Notes: generated from the letters alone by a model not told the origin. Positions 1-9,515 are shown, numbered from the stretch's first letter. The stretch: 64,000 nt of DNA from Bacteroidia bacterium (GCA_016787895.1 JAEUTN010000014.1:620001-684000); one strand, 5' to 3'. Program-made: numbers and translations.

Positions 1-1007
1 GCTTCTCGTGGCACAAATCCGCCCAACCCATCCTCGTATGCAAGATAAGCTACTTTGGTTTGCACCCAGTAAAAAATGTTTTTCATTTTCTGAAGTTCCG
101 TGCCCGCATTTTTGGTAAGGGAGTCGCTGAGTTTTTTTAATTCCGGATCATCACTCAGGTCAACATTTTTAATGAGGTGGCGGTACCAGGCGTATAGATT
201 TTTAAGACTACCTCCAACCTGAACCGTTGAATCTTTTGTTTTGTAGTTCTCAACATTCATTAAAATAAAAGAGGCTTTGCTTTTGTAGTTCACATCCAGA
301 AATTCATCGGTAAGCTCTTCAAGATCTTGGGCCGACCAGGCAATGGTTTTGGTTTTTTTTGTGCTGTCGATGGTTTGCGTAATGGACAGGTTTTGGTGAT
401 TGTATTCTTTGAGCTTTAGGTTCACGCCGCTGATAGGGTATACCAGCGAAAAATCGACCTTAAGTACCGGAACGTATTCACTGAAATAATAAGCACCAAA
501 AAAGCGGAGCTCGTTATAAATCACATCGTAATCCAGCTCAACAATGTCGCCTTCCTTGGCGTTCAAAAACCCCACTTTGTAAAATTTATCTCCGCTGTAA
601 AAGGAGGATGAGTTATCGTCTTCCGATTTGGTCTCTATGTCTTTGATCCTCACACGTACATGGGATTTGCCATTGTACACTTTCAGATAAGCGCTGAGGT
701 TTTCAACCGACACAAAATCTGTTGTCCTTATTTTTCTGCTTCGCAGAGGATTCAGCGTGTTCCTGAGAATAAGATACTCTTCGTGCACATGGGTTTTAAT
801 AACCAGTTTCTCCTTCTCAATTTTTAGTTCACTGCGTTCGCTTTTGTTCAGGTAAAGAAACGCATCCTTGGGGTATTTGTCCAGCAAAGATGAAACATCC
901 GGCGCCTGAGCCCGGAGGCTTGTAATACCGAAGCAGAACAAACAGAGCAGCGCCCGTTTCAGGCCAGAGGCGAGTGTGCGTTCAAAGAATGGTAATAGGG
1001 TCGCCAT
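1..1007 (-). CDS. DUF3857/transglutaminase-like exported protein (C-terminus beyond window)
   Basis: This reading frame is open from an ATG at 1007 down to base 1, about 335 codons, and is cut by the window edge. The N-terminus has a hydrophobic segment (ALLCLFCFGITSLRAQ) that ends like a signal peptide. The next ~250 residues are beta-rich and resemble the DUF3857 domain of Bacteroidota proteins. The last visible residues (VAYLAYEDGLGGFVPREA) match the start of the transglutaminase-like domain that normally follows DUF3857; the catalytic Cys would lie outside the window. The start overlaps the end of the upstream YwqK-repeat gene by 26 bp, so the two are probably cotranscribed. The function is unknown; such proteins are periplasmic or cell-surface. 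The family call is from recognised motifs, not a search. Confidence 0.75.
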   Translation of the reverse strand, partial: MATLLPFFERTLASGLKRALLCLFCFGITSLRAQAPDVSSLLDKYPKDAFLYLNKSERSELKIEKEKLVIKTHVHEEYLILRNTLNPLRSRKIRTTDFVSVENLSAYLKVYNGKSHVRVRIKDIETKSEDDNSSSFYSGDKFYKVGFLNAKEGDIVELDYDVIYNELRFFGAYYFSEYVPVLKVDFSLVYPISGVNLKLKEYNHQNLSITQTIDSTKKTKTIAWSAQDLEELTDEFLDVNYKSKASFILMNVENYKTKDSTVQVGGSLKNLYAWYRHLIKNVDLSDDPELKKLSDSLTKNAGTELQKMKNIFYWVQTKVAYLAYEDGLGGFVPRE

Positions 1008-4000
1008 TGTAATAAATCACGGTCTTAATAAGTTTGCCTGCAGCATCAAAATATTTGAAAATGCCATGCTCCTGGCCCTTCTTATACTGGCCCGAAGTTC
1101 TGAGTTTTCCGTTTTCATAAAAAGTTTCGGATTTGCCTTCCAATCGTCCGTAATCATAATGCTCAAGTTCCTTAAGGTTACCATTGCTGTAATACGTTTT
1201 GGCCTCACCATTCTGATAACCATAATAAAAATAATCGTCTTCCAGCACTTTTCCGTTGGAGTTATAAATCGTACGCCGCCCGTGCAGATCGCCATTGCTG
1301 TAGCCTGCTTCAAAGGATTTTTTACCATTCTGAAAATAACACACTACTGTACTCTCCCCTTTTTTAGGTTCAATAGGGGCCAATAGTTTGCCATCGGGGC
1401 CTTTGTAGGTGTAACTCACTAATAAGTCGTGGTGGAAGTTTCTTTTGTATATCAGTTCTCCAAACTCGTCATACAAATTCGATTCCCCTTCTGTTTGGCC
1501 GTAATCATAACGAATGTCCTTGTGCACTTTACCATTGGTGAAATAGTTGAAGCAGGTGCCATTGATGTCATCGTTTTCATAGTTATAATCCGAAAGCAGC
1601 TTGTTGTCCAAATCGTAATACAGTTCCTTACCCGATTTGTTGTCGTTATAATAATTAATATCGCTTTCAAGAGTGCCAAGTGGAGAATATATCAGGAGTT
1701 TGCCTTCTTTTCTTCCATCTTTATACGTCACTTGTGATCGTATTTTACCATCGGGATAATATTCAATGGACGGACCCTGACTGAGGTCCTTCACAAATTC
1801 TTTTTTAAAGGTGGTTTTCCCTGCAGGGTCTTTTTTTACCAGCCAGCCTGTTCCGCCCGGTAAATCAATGTTCTGGAGAACGGCGCCGCTGGTATCGTGG
1901 TAAATCACTTTTACCAGACAGCCTTCACGGTAAAGGTCTTCCCCGCTCATTTTTCCATTCACATCGTAATATTCGTACCAGCCATCTATTGCGTCGTTGT
2001 AATAATAGAGGCGATTTTTTAAACTGCCGTCCCTGTAATAATAATTCCAGTAGCCCTGACGCTCACCATCCACCACCATACCTTCCGCGTCCGGTTTACC
2101 GTTGATATGGTACGATTTCTGGTAACCATTCTCCGTGCCGTTTTTGTAGGTCCTCTCTTTCTGAATTTTCCCATTCACATGGTAATCGAGGTATTTTCCA
2201 TCAAAGCGCCCTTCTTTATAATTTACATCACGAATGAGCACACCGTAGGTTGAATAATCTTTCCATGGCCCCTCGAGTTCTCCATCACTCACTTTTCCCT
2301 CCCTTCGTTTTGTGCCGTTCGGATGATAGAGCACCAACTCGAAATTTTTGCCATTTATCTTGCTGTCGCAAATTTTTGAGCCATCGGGTTTAAAAGCGCG
2401 GTATTCTATTAGCTTTCCCTTTTTATAAAGAAATTCCTGCCACAACACCCCTTCTTCAGTGAAGTACTTTGAAAGGCCGTTCATTTTTCCGTTGCTGTAT
2501 AATTCCTCTGAGGCCACTTTTCCATTATCATAGTATTCAGTGATTAAACCTTCAAACAAACCATCGGCGTTGTAATTTTCCTTGCGATAGAGTTTTCCGC
2601 TTCTGAAATAACTCTTCCATTCACCAGTTGCTTTACCTTTTGTATAATTACCCTCAGATTCAATACTGTTGTTGGTGTTGTTGTAAAAGGTTTTGGAGGC
2701 CCCTTCGCGTTTGCCGTTTACAAAACTTACTTTTTGATATACCTTTTTATTATCAAAATATTCTACCAGGTCGCCGTTCAAGTCGCCGTTGGTATTGTTA
2801 ATGGAATAGCGCATGGCTCCGTTTCGGTAATAATAGGTTTCAGTTCCATTGATAACTCCCGCTTTAAATTCGGTAACAGAAGAAAGGTTGCCATTGGAGA
2901 AATAAATTTTTCTTGGCCCTTCAATTTTTCCGCCTGCTACAGCCAATTGCACACGCGGATTGGTATTGACATAATAACTGTTATAGGAAACTTCAACCCC
3001 TTTGTTATACACTATTTCTTCTTCAAGTTCGCCGGTGGCGTAATAAAACTTCCACAGCTGATCTTTATTGCCATTCACAAAGGCTCCTTCTGATTTTTTT
3101 ATACCGTTTCCGTAATAAAAGTTCCAATACCCTTCGTTGTTTTTCTGTGCGTTACGGGTGCCGGCACCTACAATGCGGTTATTGCTGAACCAATGCGGCA
3201 CGGTTACTACTTTTCCGTTCAGGGTTTCGGGGTAGTTGGCGTAATTTTCACAAATATGAATATAGGCCCAGTTTTCAAACTTGTCTACATCCGATTTGTT
3301 TTTGGTAAGCCATTTGTTCACTTGTTCAACTTCCATACCTCTTAAACAATAATACACATAAGGCTCAAAGAATTTTTCTTTGTTCAATTGAGTGAAAAAT
3401 TTTCCATAGAATTCGTTGTAAAACCCTTTTACCTCAGGGTATTTGCCAATGTTTTCAATCACCACCTGCATTTGTTTCACGAGGTCAAAGCTCAAATCGG
3501 TACGCGCTTTGTACTTAGGCCCCAGTGCCACCTTGGATTTTAAAATGCTCTCGATATCCGAAAAATCGTTTTCCTCCTGAAAGATTTTAACCGGGTTAAG
3601 GGTGTCCACTTCCAGTTCCATTTTGGCGATCTTTTCAAAATCAATCACAATGTTTCTGGCTCTCTGACTTGTTGCATCGCAAATCAAATAGAATTGAAAG
3701 GCCAATACCGTACTGGTAATGTTGTTGTTTCGGTAGGCCAACAAACCCAACTGCTGGTGAGAGGGGGCGTGAAAAGGATTCAGCCGAAGGGTTTTTACAA
3801 ACAAGGCATACGCCTCGTCGTATTTTTTTTGTTTCATTTTGGAAACACCCAACTCGTAAAAAAAGGAGTGGTTCAGAGGATATTCGGCTGCCCCTTTCAG
3901 ATACGTTTTTTCGGCTTCAGCAATTAGTCCAAGATGGTCCTGAAAATCACCTTTGAAAATAAGAATGTTAGGGGTGTAATCGTTTTTAATTTTCAGCAAC

Positions 4001-4266
4001 TCATCGCAAAAATCATTTCCTTCCTTGTATTTTTTTATGGTCAGGTAGGTATTTAATATCTCGGCTCCTGCCAGATAATAGTTGGAGTCGTTGCGGTGAA
4101 CTTTTTTAAATTCTGTGAGGGCCTCCTCGTATTTTTCCTCATCGTGAAGTTGAATACCGCGTTGGATTATGGTTGTGGAACGCTCTTGTTCCCTGAAGTT
4201 CTCTTGCGCGTTTGAAATAAAAACTGTGAACAGTACAAACAGAACTGAGCTAAAACGTTGAATCAT
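982..4266 (-). CDS. Exported TPR + YwqK/MORN-repeat protein
   Basis: A protein of 1094 aa with a signal peptide (cleavage after about residue 20, ISNAQ). Residues ~30-200 look like tetratricopeptide repeats (EEALTEFKKV, YDEAYALFVKTLRLNPFHAP). From about residue 370 to the end runs a very long tandem array of ~23-residue repeats of the type YYxNGKxxxExxYxxGxxxG, about 30 copies. These are the MORN_2/YwqK ('toxin-antitoxin system YwqK family antitoxin') repeats common in Bacteroidota. Their function is not established; a surface scaffold or binding role is only inferred. A near-consensus -7 element (TATTTTTA) lies upstream, divergent from rdgB. Two further YwqK-repeat genes occur in the window (8472-9386 and 28242-28751). 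The array is unusually long for the family. Confidence 0.85.
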   Translation of the reverse strand: MIQRFSSVLFVLFTVFISNAQENFREQERSTTIIQRGIQLHDEEKYEEALTEFKKVHRNDSNYYLAGAEILNTYLTIKKYKEGNDFCDELLKIKNDYTPNILIFKGDFQDHLGLIAEAEKTYLKGAAEYPLNHSFFYELGVSKMKQKKYDEAYALFVKTLRLNPFHAPSHQQLGLLAYRNNNITSTVLAFQFYLICDATSQRARNIVIDFEKIAKMELEVDTLNPVKIFQEENDFSDIESILKSKVALGPKYKARTDLSFDLVKQMQVVIENIGKYPEVKGFYNEFYGKFFTQLNKEKFFEPYVYYCLRGMEVEQVNKWLTKNKSDVDKFENWAYIHICENYANYPETLNGKVVTVPHWFSNNRIVGAGTRNAQKNNEGYWNFYYGNGIKKSEGAFVNGNKDQLWKFYYATGELEEEIVYNKGVEVSYNSYYVNTNPRVQLAVAGGKIEGPRKIYFSNGNLSSVTEFKAGVINGTETYYYRNGAMRYSINNTNGDLNGDLVEYFDNKKVYQKVSFVNGKREGASKTFYNNTNNSIESEGNYTKGKATGEWKSYFRSGKLYRKENYNADGLFEGLITEYYDNGKVASEELYSNGKMNGLSKYFTEEGVLWQEFLYKKGKLIEYRAFKPDGSKICDSKINGKNFELVLYHPNGTKRREGKVSDGELEGPWKDYSTYGVLIRDVNYKEGRFDGKYLDYHVNGKIQKERTYKNGTENGYQKSYHINGKPDAEGMVVDGERQGYWNYYYRDGSLKNRLYYYNDAIDGWYEYYDVNGKMSGEDLYREGCLVKVIYHDTSGAVLQNIDLPGGTGWLVKKDPAGKTTFKKEFVKDLSQGPSIEYYPDGKIRSQVTYKDGRKEGKLLIYSPLGTLESDINYYNDNKSGKELYYDLDNKLLSDYNYENDDINGTCFNYFTNGKVHKDIRYDYGQTEGESNLYDEFGELIYKRNFHHDLLVSYTYKGPDGKLLAPIEPKKGESTVVCYFQNGKKSFEAGYSNGDLHGRRTIYNSNGKVLEDDYFYYGYQNGEAKTYYSNGNLKELEHYDYGRLEGKSETFYENGKLRTSGQYKKGQEHGIFKYFDAAGKLIKTVIYYNGDPITIL

Positions 4267-4342
4267 AGGAAGGGGATTTAGGGCTTATCCGATAAAAATA
4301 GGAATTATTTCTTTGGAACAAACTCTCAGCTCAAAATCTTCA

Positions 4343-4350
4343 TAAATTTG
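4343..4350 (+). promoter_or_regulatory. -7 element TAAATTTG upstream of rdgB
   Basis: A perfect match to the Bacteroidota TAnnTTTG element, ending 3 nt before the rdgB ATG. Transcription should begin at or next to the start codon, so the mRNA is probably leaderless. The element covers the TTG at 4348 that would extend the gene, which argues against that start. Confidence 0.6.
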
Positions 4351-4353
4351 AAG

Positions 4354-4953
4354 ATGGATCTGATTTTCGCTTCCGGAAATGCACATAAAGTGGAGGAAAT
4401 TGCTTCTATGCTTCCTGCGCGTTTTGAGTTAAAAAGCATGAAAGCACTGGGCATCACTGAAGATATTCCTGAAACAGGTACCACCCTGCCGGAAAACGCT
4501 GAACTTAAAGCCCGCTATGTATACGAACGCTTAAAAGCAAAAGGCATTGAAACCCTGGTGCTGGCCGATGACAGTGGACTTGAAGTGACGGCATTGAATG
4601 GCGCCCCGGGTGTTTACAGCGCACGCTATGCAGGTGAGCCCAAAAACGATACAGCCAACAACAATAAACTTTTACACGAGCTGAGAAGTACCACAAAACG
4701 CGAAGCGAGGTTTGTAACAGCATTGTGTTTAATCATGCATGCCAAAGCGTATTCGTTTGTAGGAGAAGTAAAAGGCACCATAGCCTACGAACCCAGAGGA
4801 AATTATGGATTTGGATACGACCCACTGTTTATTCCCAGAGGATTTCGAAGTACATTCGCAGAATTGGGAGAAGAGATTAAAAACAAAATAAGCCACCGCT
4901 CTGAAGCATTAAAAAAGCTGATGGTGTTTTTGGATCAAAACAGGATTAGCTGA
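4354..4953 (+). CDS. rdgB: XTP/dITP diphosphatase (non-canonical purine NTP pyrophosphatase)
   Basis: A 199-aa protein of the RdgB/HAM1 family, full length. It hydrolyses dITP, XTP and related deaminated purine nucleotides to monophosphates, keeping them out of DNA and RNA. The family signatures are all visible: the N-terminal FASGNAHKVEEI nucleotide-binding loop, the central ADDSGLEVTALNGAPGVYSA motif, FGYDPLF, and the C-terminal KISHRSEAL. The ATG at 4354 was chosen over the in-frame TTG at 4348 because the TTG lies in the promoter -7 element. The gene is convergent with rsgA, 3 bp apart, with no clear terminator between them. Cytoplasmic housekeeping enzyme. Confidence 0.95.
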   Translation: MDLIFASGNAHKVEEIASMLPARFELKSMKALGITEDIPETGTTLPENAELKARYVYERLKAKGIETLVLADDSGLEVTALNGAPGVYSARYAGEPKNDTANNNKLLHELRSTTKREARFVTALCLIMHAKAYSFVGEVKGTIAYEPRGNYGFGYDPLFIPRGFRSTFAELGEEIKNKISHRSEALKKLMVFLDQNRIS

Positions 4954-4956
4954 GTT

Positions 4957-5889
4957 TTAACGCATTTCCCATTCTTTCCAATCCATTTCTTCCCCGTTTA
5001 AAATACCCAGGTAACTGTGGTAACGTTCTTCGCTGATTTCTCCTTTTTCAACGGCTTCAATCACGGCACAGCGTGGTTCGTTCACGTGAAGGCAATTGTT
5101 GAATTTACAGTTTTGCATGCGCGAACGGATTTCCGGAAAATAATGGCCCAGCTCCTCTTTTTTCATTTCTACCAGGCCCAGTTCTTTTATTCCCGGTGAG
5201 TCAATCACGTATCCGCCAAAATCCAGTTCATGCAATTCGGCGAAGGTGGTGGTGTGTTTGCCTTTGTTGTGAGCCGAGGAGATTTCGCCGGTTTTAAGCG
5301 CCAATCCCGGTTGCAGGGCATTGATGAATGTGGATTTTCCAACCCCCGAATGTCCGGCGATTAAGGTAGTTTTATTTGTAAACAGAGGGATGAGTTGTTT
5401 CACTGCTAACTGATCAAAACTGCTGATCTCATAACAGGTATAGCCGGCAGTTTGATAAATGTGAATGGTTTCTTTCTGAATCTTTTTCAATTCTTCATTC
5501 AGCAAATCGCATTTATTAAATACCAGCAGTGCCGGTATTCCATAGGCTTCGGCCGTAACCAAAAAACGGTCGATAAAACCCAGACTGGTGCGGGGATTGA
5601 TAAGAGAAGCCAATAGCACAGCCTGATCGAGGTTGCTAGCTAAAATCTGAACTTGTTTACTGAGGTTAATCGACTTGCGGATAATGTAATTTTTTCGGGG
5701 GTGTATGCCCGAGATGCCCGCTTCTCCTGTTTCATCCAGCTCAAGGTCAACCACATCCCCTACGGCTACCGGATTCGTGCTTTTTCGGCCTTCGAGACGC
5801 AATTTCCCTTTAAGTCCGCAATCGTACACCTTGCCTCCTGATTTTACCAGATAGCGGCTTCCTGTTGATTTTAAAACGAGTCCTGTCAT
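4957..5889 (-). CDS. rsgA: Ribosome small subunit-dependent GTPase A
   Basis: A 310-aa circularly permuted GTPase (RsgA/YjeQ) that acts in late maturation of the 30S ribosomal subunit. The N-terminal OB-fold starts MTGLVLKSTGSRYLV. The GTPase motifs come in the permuted order: NKCD (G4) first, then GHSGVGKST (G1, around residue 180), then DSPGIKE (G3). The C-terminal zinc knuckle residues are seen in CKFNNCLHVNEPRCAV. The frame is open 15 codons further, but the family normally begins at the ATG at 5889, and a near-consensus -7 element (TACTTTCG) lies just upstream of that ATG. Confidence 0.94.
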   Translation of the reverse strand: MTGLVLKSTGSRYLVKSGGKVYDCGLKGKLRLEGRKSTNPVAVGDVVDLELDETGEAGISGIHPRKNYIIRKSINLSKQVQILASNLDQAVLLASLINPRTSLGFIDRFLVTAEAYGIPALLVFNKCDLLNEELKKIQKETIHIYQTAGYTCYEISSFDQLAVKQLIPLFTNKTTLIAGHSGVGKSTFINALQPGLALKTGEISSAHNKGKHTTTFAELHELDFGGYVIDSPGIKELGLVEMKKEELGHYFPEIRSRMQNCKFNNCLHVNEPRCAVIEAVEKGEISEERYHSYLGILNGEEMDWKEWEMR

Positions 5890-6016
5890 GCTCTGCGCCC
5901 CGAAAGTACAAATTAATGGCATCTTCCTGTTCATAAGATTTAACGCCGTTCTTTTTCATAAAATAGTAATTTAGGCGCGTTTAAAATCTAAAAAGTACTG
6001 ACCAAAGAACGCAATT

Positions 6017-7195
6017 ATGAAAGAAGTGTACATTGTATCTGCCGTGAGAACCCCAATGGGCTCTTTTGGCGGAAGTTTAGCAGGAGTTTCAGCCACACAT
6101 TTAGGAGCCGCCGCCATTAAAGGGGCTTTAGATAAGATTAATTTAGACGCCACCCACGTAAACGAAGTTTTTATGGGAGCCGTACTTCAGGCAAATTTAG
6201 GACAGGCTCCGGCCCGTCAGGCTTCCCTGTTCGCGGGCGTTCCCCAAAATGTACCCTGTACAACAGTTAACAAAGTGTGCGCCAGCGGAATGAAATCGAT
6301 CATGTTGGCAGCCCAAAGCATTATGCTTGGCGACAATGAAGTGGTGATTGCCGGTGGCATGGAAAACATGAGCCAGGTACCGTATTACGCTGAAAACAAC
6401 CGCTGGGGAGCCAAGTACGGCAATACCACTTTGGTAGATGGTTTAGCCAAGGACGGTTTGGTGGATGTGTATAACAAACAAGCCATGGGCAATTGCGCAG
6501 AACTTTGCGCAACAGAAATGAAAATTACCCGCGAAGAGCAAGATGCCTTTGCAATAAATTCATATAAAAAAGCGGCCGATGCCTGGGCAAAAGGTCGTTT
6601 TGCCGCTGAAATTGTACCTGTAAAAGTAAAAACAAAAAAAGGAGAGGTGGATTTTGCTGAGGATGAAGAATACAAAAATGTGAAGTTTGAAAAAATACCG
6701 GAATTAAAACCGGCATTTGCGAAAGACGGTACCATAACAGCCGCCAACGCCAGCACTATGAATGATGGCGCGGCAGCAGTAATTTTAATGAGTAAAGAAA
6801 AAGCAGAGTCGCTGGGCATTAAACCTCTCGCGAAAATTAAAGGTTACGCTGATGCTGCTCAGGCACCGGAGTGGTTCACCACTTCACCAAGCAAGGCCAT
6901 TCCTATGGCTGCAAAAAAAGCCGGATTGACACTTTCGGATATCGACTTTTATGAATTGCACGAGGCTTTCAGTGTTGTGGGTATTGCCAACACCCGTTTG
7001 ATGGAGCTCGACCCTGCTAAGGTAAACGTGAACGGAGGTGCTGTCGCCCTCGGTCATCCTTTGGGAGCGAGTGGCGCCAGAATTATAGTCGGTTTGATTC
7101 ATATTCTGAAACAAAACAAAGGTCGCTATGGTGCCGCAGGAGCCTGCAATGGAGGCGGAGGTGCCAGTGCCATGATCATCGAAAACATCGACTAA
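6017..7195 (+). CDS. Acetyl-CoA C-acetyltransferase (thiolase)
   Basis: A 392-aa type II thiolase that condenses or cleaves two acetyl-CoA/acetoacetyl-CoA. The acyl-carrying cysteine is Cys88 in NKVCASGMKS. The second active site is complete: GGAVALGHPLGASGAR with its His, and the C-terminal CNGGGGASAM with the acid/base Cys. The length is typical. It could serve acetoacetyl-CoA formation, ketone or amino-acid degradation, or the terminal step of beta-oxidation; no fatty-acid oxidation partner is adjacent, so the pathway is not decided. The gene stands alone between rsgA (divergent) and gcvT and is followed by a terminator. Confidence 0.93.
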   Translation: MKEVYIVSAVRTPMGSFGGSLAGVSATHLGAAAIKGALDKINLDATHVNEVFMGAVLQANLGQAPARQASLFAGVPQNVPCTTVNKVCASGMKSIMLAAQSIMLGDNEVVIAGGMENMSQVPYYAENNRWGAKYGNTTLVDGLAKDGLVDVYNKQAMGNCAELCATEMKITREEQDAFAINSYKKAADAWAKGRFAAEIVPVKVKTKKGEVDFAEDEEYKNVKFEKIPELKPAFAKDGTITAANASTMNDGAAAVILMSKEKAESLGIKPLAKIKGYADAAQAPEWFTTSPSKAIPMAAKKAGLTLSDIDFYELHEAFSVVGIANTRLMELDPAKVNVNGGAVALGHPLGASGARIIVGLIHILKQNKGRYGAAGACNGGGGASAMIIENID

Positions 7196-7213
7196 TTGTA
7201 AAACCAATTCAGC

Positions 7214-7241
7214 AAAACCCTGTTCTAATGAGCGGGGTTTT
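7214..7241 (+). terminator. Rho-independent terminator after thiolase gene
   Basis: The arms AAAACCC (7214-7220) and GGGTTTT (7235-7241) form a 7-bp stem with a 14-nt loop, and the 3' side is U-rich (CTTATTTTT). It lies 19 bp after the thiolase stop codon. Confidence 0.75.
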
Positions 7242-7243
7242 CT

Positions 7244-7251
7244 TATTTTTG
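7244..7251 (+). promoter_or_regulatory. -7 element TATTTTTG upstream of gcvT
   Basis: A perfect TAnnTTTG match directly after the thiolase terminator and 44 nt upstream of the gcvT ATG. No clear -33 TTTG is seen at the usual spacing. Confidence 0.5.
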
Positions 7252-7295
7252 TGCCTCCTTAAAACGTAATCAGCATTTAACCCATTTCACGTATT

Positions 7296-8378
7296 ATGAA
7301 ATCAACTGCCTTAACCCAATTGCACACTTCGCTCGGAGCTAAAATGGTACCCTTTGCGGGGTATAACATGCCGGTATCGTATTCCGGTTTAAATGAAGAG
7401 CACTTAACCGTTCGAAATTCAGTTGGCGTATTTGATGTCAGTCACATGGGTGAATTTATTCTTAAAGGAAACAAAGCCCTGGAGTTGATTCAAAAGGTAA
7501 CCAGCAACGATGCGTCTGTGCTTACGGATGGAAAGGCCCAGTATTCCTGCTTTCCCAATGAAACCGGGGGCATTGTGGATGACCTGATTGTTTACCGCAT
7601 TGATGCGGAAACCTATATGCTGGTGGTGAATGCCGGAAACATTGATAAGGACTGGAATTGGTTGCAAAAACACAACACCATGGGGGTGGACATGAAAAAT
7701 ATTTCTGATCAAACCTCACTTCTTGCGGTACAAGGCCCAAAAGCAATGGCCACTTTGCAAAAACTAACAGATGTAAAACTGGATGAAATTCCATATTATG
7801 CGTTTGCAAAAGGCAAATTCAATGGTGTGGAAAATGTCATCATTAGCAACACCGGTTACACCGGAGCAGGCGGTTTTGAATTGTACTTTGAAAATGGAGC
7901 TGCTGAAAACATGTGGAACGCCATCTTTGAAGCCGGTAAGGAATTTGGCATTAAGCCCATTGGACTGGGTGCCAGGGATACACTGCGTTTGGAAATGGGC
8001 TTTTGTTTATATGGCAACGACATTGACGATACCACCTCCCCTCTTGAAGCCGGTTTGGGCTGGATCACCAAATTCACAAAAAACTTCGTGAATCGTGAAG
8101 CGCTTGAACAGCAAAAGGCAAATGGTGTCAGTAAAAAGCTGGTGGGGTTTGAAATGGTCGATCGGGGCATACCCCGCCACGACTACCCGATTGCCGACGC
8201 CTCAGGAAACACCATCGGGAAAGTGACCTCCGGTACCCAATCGCCCAGCCTTGGCAAAGCAATAGGCCTGGGTTATGTGGCTTCAGCCCATGCAAAAGCC
8301 GATACCGAGATCTTTATCCTGATCAGGGATAAAGCGATCAAAGCAAAGGTGTGTAAAATCCCCTTTCTGAAAAAGTAA
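7296..8378 (+). CDS. gcvT: Glycine cleavage system T protein (aminomethyltransferase)
   Basis: A 360-aa T protein of the glycine cleavage system. It transfers the methylene group from the aminomethyl-lipoyl H protein to tetrahydrofolate, releasing ammonia. The N-terminus ([20 protein letters not shown]), the DVSHMGEF segment and the conserved [16 protein letters not shown] stretch are characteristic, and the length is normal. The P protein gene (gcvP) lies 2.2 kb downstream in the same orientation, separated by a YwqK gene, tRNA-Ala and a GIY-YIG locus, so the two are not one operon here. No gcvH or lpd gene is in the window, and no glycine riboswitch was recognised upstream. Confidence 0.96.
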   Translation: MKSTALTQLHTSLGAKMVPFAGYNMPVSYSGLNEEHLTVRNSVGVFDVSHMGEFILKGNKALELIQKVTSNDASVLTDGKAQYSCFPNETGGIVDDLIVYRIDAETYMLVVNAGNIDKDWNWLQKHNTMGVDMKNISDQTSLLAVQGPKAMATLQKLTDVKLDEIPYYAFAKGKFNGVENVIISNTGYTGAGGFELYFENGAAENMWNAIFEAGKEFGIKPIGLGARDTLRLEMGFCLYGNDIDDTTSPLEAGLGWITKFTKNFVNREALEQQKANGVSKKLVGFEMVDRGIPRHDYPIADASGNTIGKVTSGTQSPSLGKAIGLGYVASAHAKADTEIFILIRDKAIKAKVCKIPFLKK

Positions 8379-8455
8379 GACTTGCCCTGCCCTTAATTTA
8401 ACAGAGGATTCGTCCGTATTTCTCAGGAAGTGTGGATGGATTTTTCAAAAACTTC

Positions 8456-8463
8456 TATATTTG
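8456..8463 (+). promoter_or_regulatory. -7 element TATATTTG upstream of YwqK gene
   Basis: A perfect TAnnTTTG match ending 8 nt before the ATG at 8472. It predicts an extremely short leader and supports that ATG rather than the GTG at 8430. Confidence 0.6.
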
Positions 8464-8471
8464 GGAGACCA

Positions 8472-9386
8472 ATGAAACTGTTGTTCACCATACTTCTCAG
8501 CATCCAGTTCTTTTGTATGGGTGTTTTGGCTCAAACCTGGGAGTTAAATCCGCTCACAGGAAAAGACACCATTAACAAAATTGACCTGGAAGGAAAAAAA
8601 CAACAAAAGTGGATTCTCTTTGGCAAACACAAACCAGGCACTTGTTACGAAGTAAAACAAAAAGCGGAAGAAGGTGCATACAAGGATAACAAAAAAGTGA
8701 ACATCTGGCTTGAGTATTACTGCAACGGCAAAGTGAAAAGTAAACTCACGTTTAATAATGGAAGACCTGATGGATACGCTCAGATGTTTCACGAGAACGG
8801 AAAAATCAGTGAAGAAGGTACCTGGAAAAACAACCGTTGGGTGGGAGACTATAAATTGTATTACGAGAATGGAGAGGTTCAACATCAATTTGTTTTCAAT
8901 GCCATGGGTAAAAGAGAAGGCCCTCAAAAATACTATTACGACAACGGTCAACTGGCCATAGAGGGGAATTTTGCCAATGGCAAAGAGTCGGGCATAATTA
9001 AAGAGTATTACGAAAACGGGGAACTCAAAGCCGAAAAGAACTTTATGGATGGCAACGTGGATGTGGCCTCTATTAAAGAATACCAGGCAAAAAAACCCAT
9101 AGCCAAACGCTCAGATGATCCGGTTCAAAATGCTCCGCCCGTTAAAGTAAGAGATGACGAACGCCCCAATGAGGCGGCCAAAGGCGGACACTCCAAAGGA
9201 CCTTTGGTGCTGAACGGACAATATATTTTATACAATAAGAACAAACAAATTTCAAAAGACGGAATCTTCAAGGAGAACCGTTTTATGGAAGGTAAAGCCT
9301 ATATCTACAACGAAAACGGCATTCTGGTCCGAATAGCGGTGTATAAGGATGGGTTTTATGTAGGCGATACGCAAATAGAAAACTAA
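8472..9386 (+). CDS. Exported YwqK/MORN-repeat protein
   Basis: A 304-aa protein with a signal peptide (MKLLFTILLSIQFFCMGVLAQ). About five copies of the ~23-residue YwqK repeat occupy residues ~55-200 (for example YYENGEVQHQFVFNAMGKREG). A low-complexity hydrophilic linker follows (residues ~205-250), then one or two more repeats. The frame extends upstream to a GTG at 8430, but the signal peptide and the promoter at 8456-8463 place the start at 8472. The function is unknown; it is predicted to be periplasmic or surface-exposed. It shares its repeat type with the 1094-aa protein at 982-4266. Confidence 0.82.
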   Translation: MKLLFTILLSIQFFCMGVLAQTWELNPLTGKDTINKIDLEGKKQQKWILFGKHKPGTCYEVKQKAEEGAYKDNKKVNIWLEYYCNGKVKSKLTFNNGRPDGYAQMFHENGKISEEGTWKNNRWVGDYKLYYENGEVQHQFVFNAMGKREGPQKYYYDNGQLAIEGNFANGKESGIIKEYYENGELKAEKNFMDGNVDVASIKEYQAKKPIAKRSDDPVQNAPPVKVRDDERPNEAAKGGHSKGPLVLNGQYILYNKNKQISKDGIFKENRFMEGKAYIYNENGILVRIAVYKDGFYVGDTQIEN

Positions 9387-9416
9387 AAACCCGTTTTCGG
9401 ATTCAAAAAAATGTAG

Positions 9417-9424
9417 TACATTTG
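9417..9424 (+). promoter_or_regulatory. -7 element TACATTTG of tRNA-Ala
   Basis: A perfect TAnnTTTG match 14 nt before the tRNA 5' end, with a T-rich TTTTCGG about 17-19 nt upstream as a possible -33 element. Confidence 0.65.
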
Positions 9425-9435
9425 CCTCCTCAGTT

Positions 9436-9515
<80 letters not shown>

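Noticed and set aside
1..1007. Pseudogene reading for the DUF3857/transglutaminase gene
   Set aside because: The frame is open to base 1 with no stop or frameshift; it is only cut by the window edge.
4348..4353. TTG start for rdgB
   Set aside because: The TTG is part of the TAAATTTG promoter element; the ATG at 4354 fits the family start.
7196..7295. Glycine riboswitch upstream of gcvT
   Set aside because: The short region is filled by a terminator and promoter; no conserved glycine aptamer core was recognised here or before gcvP.
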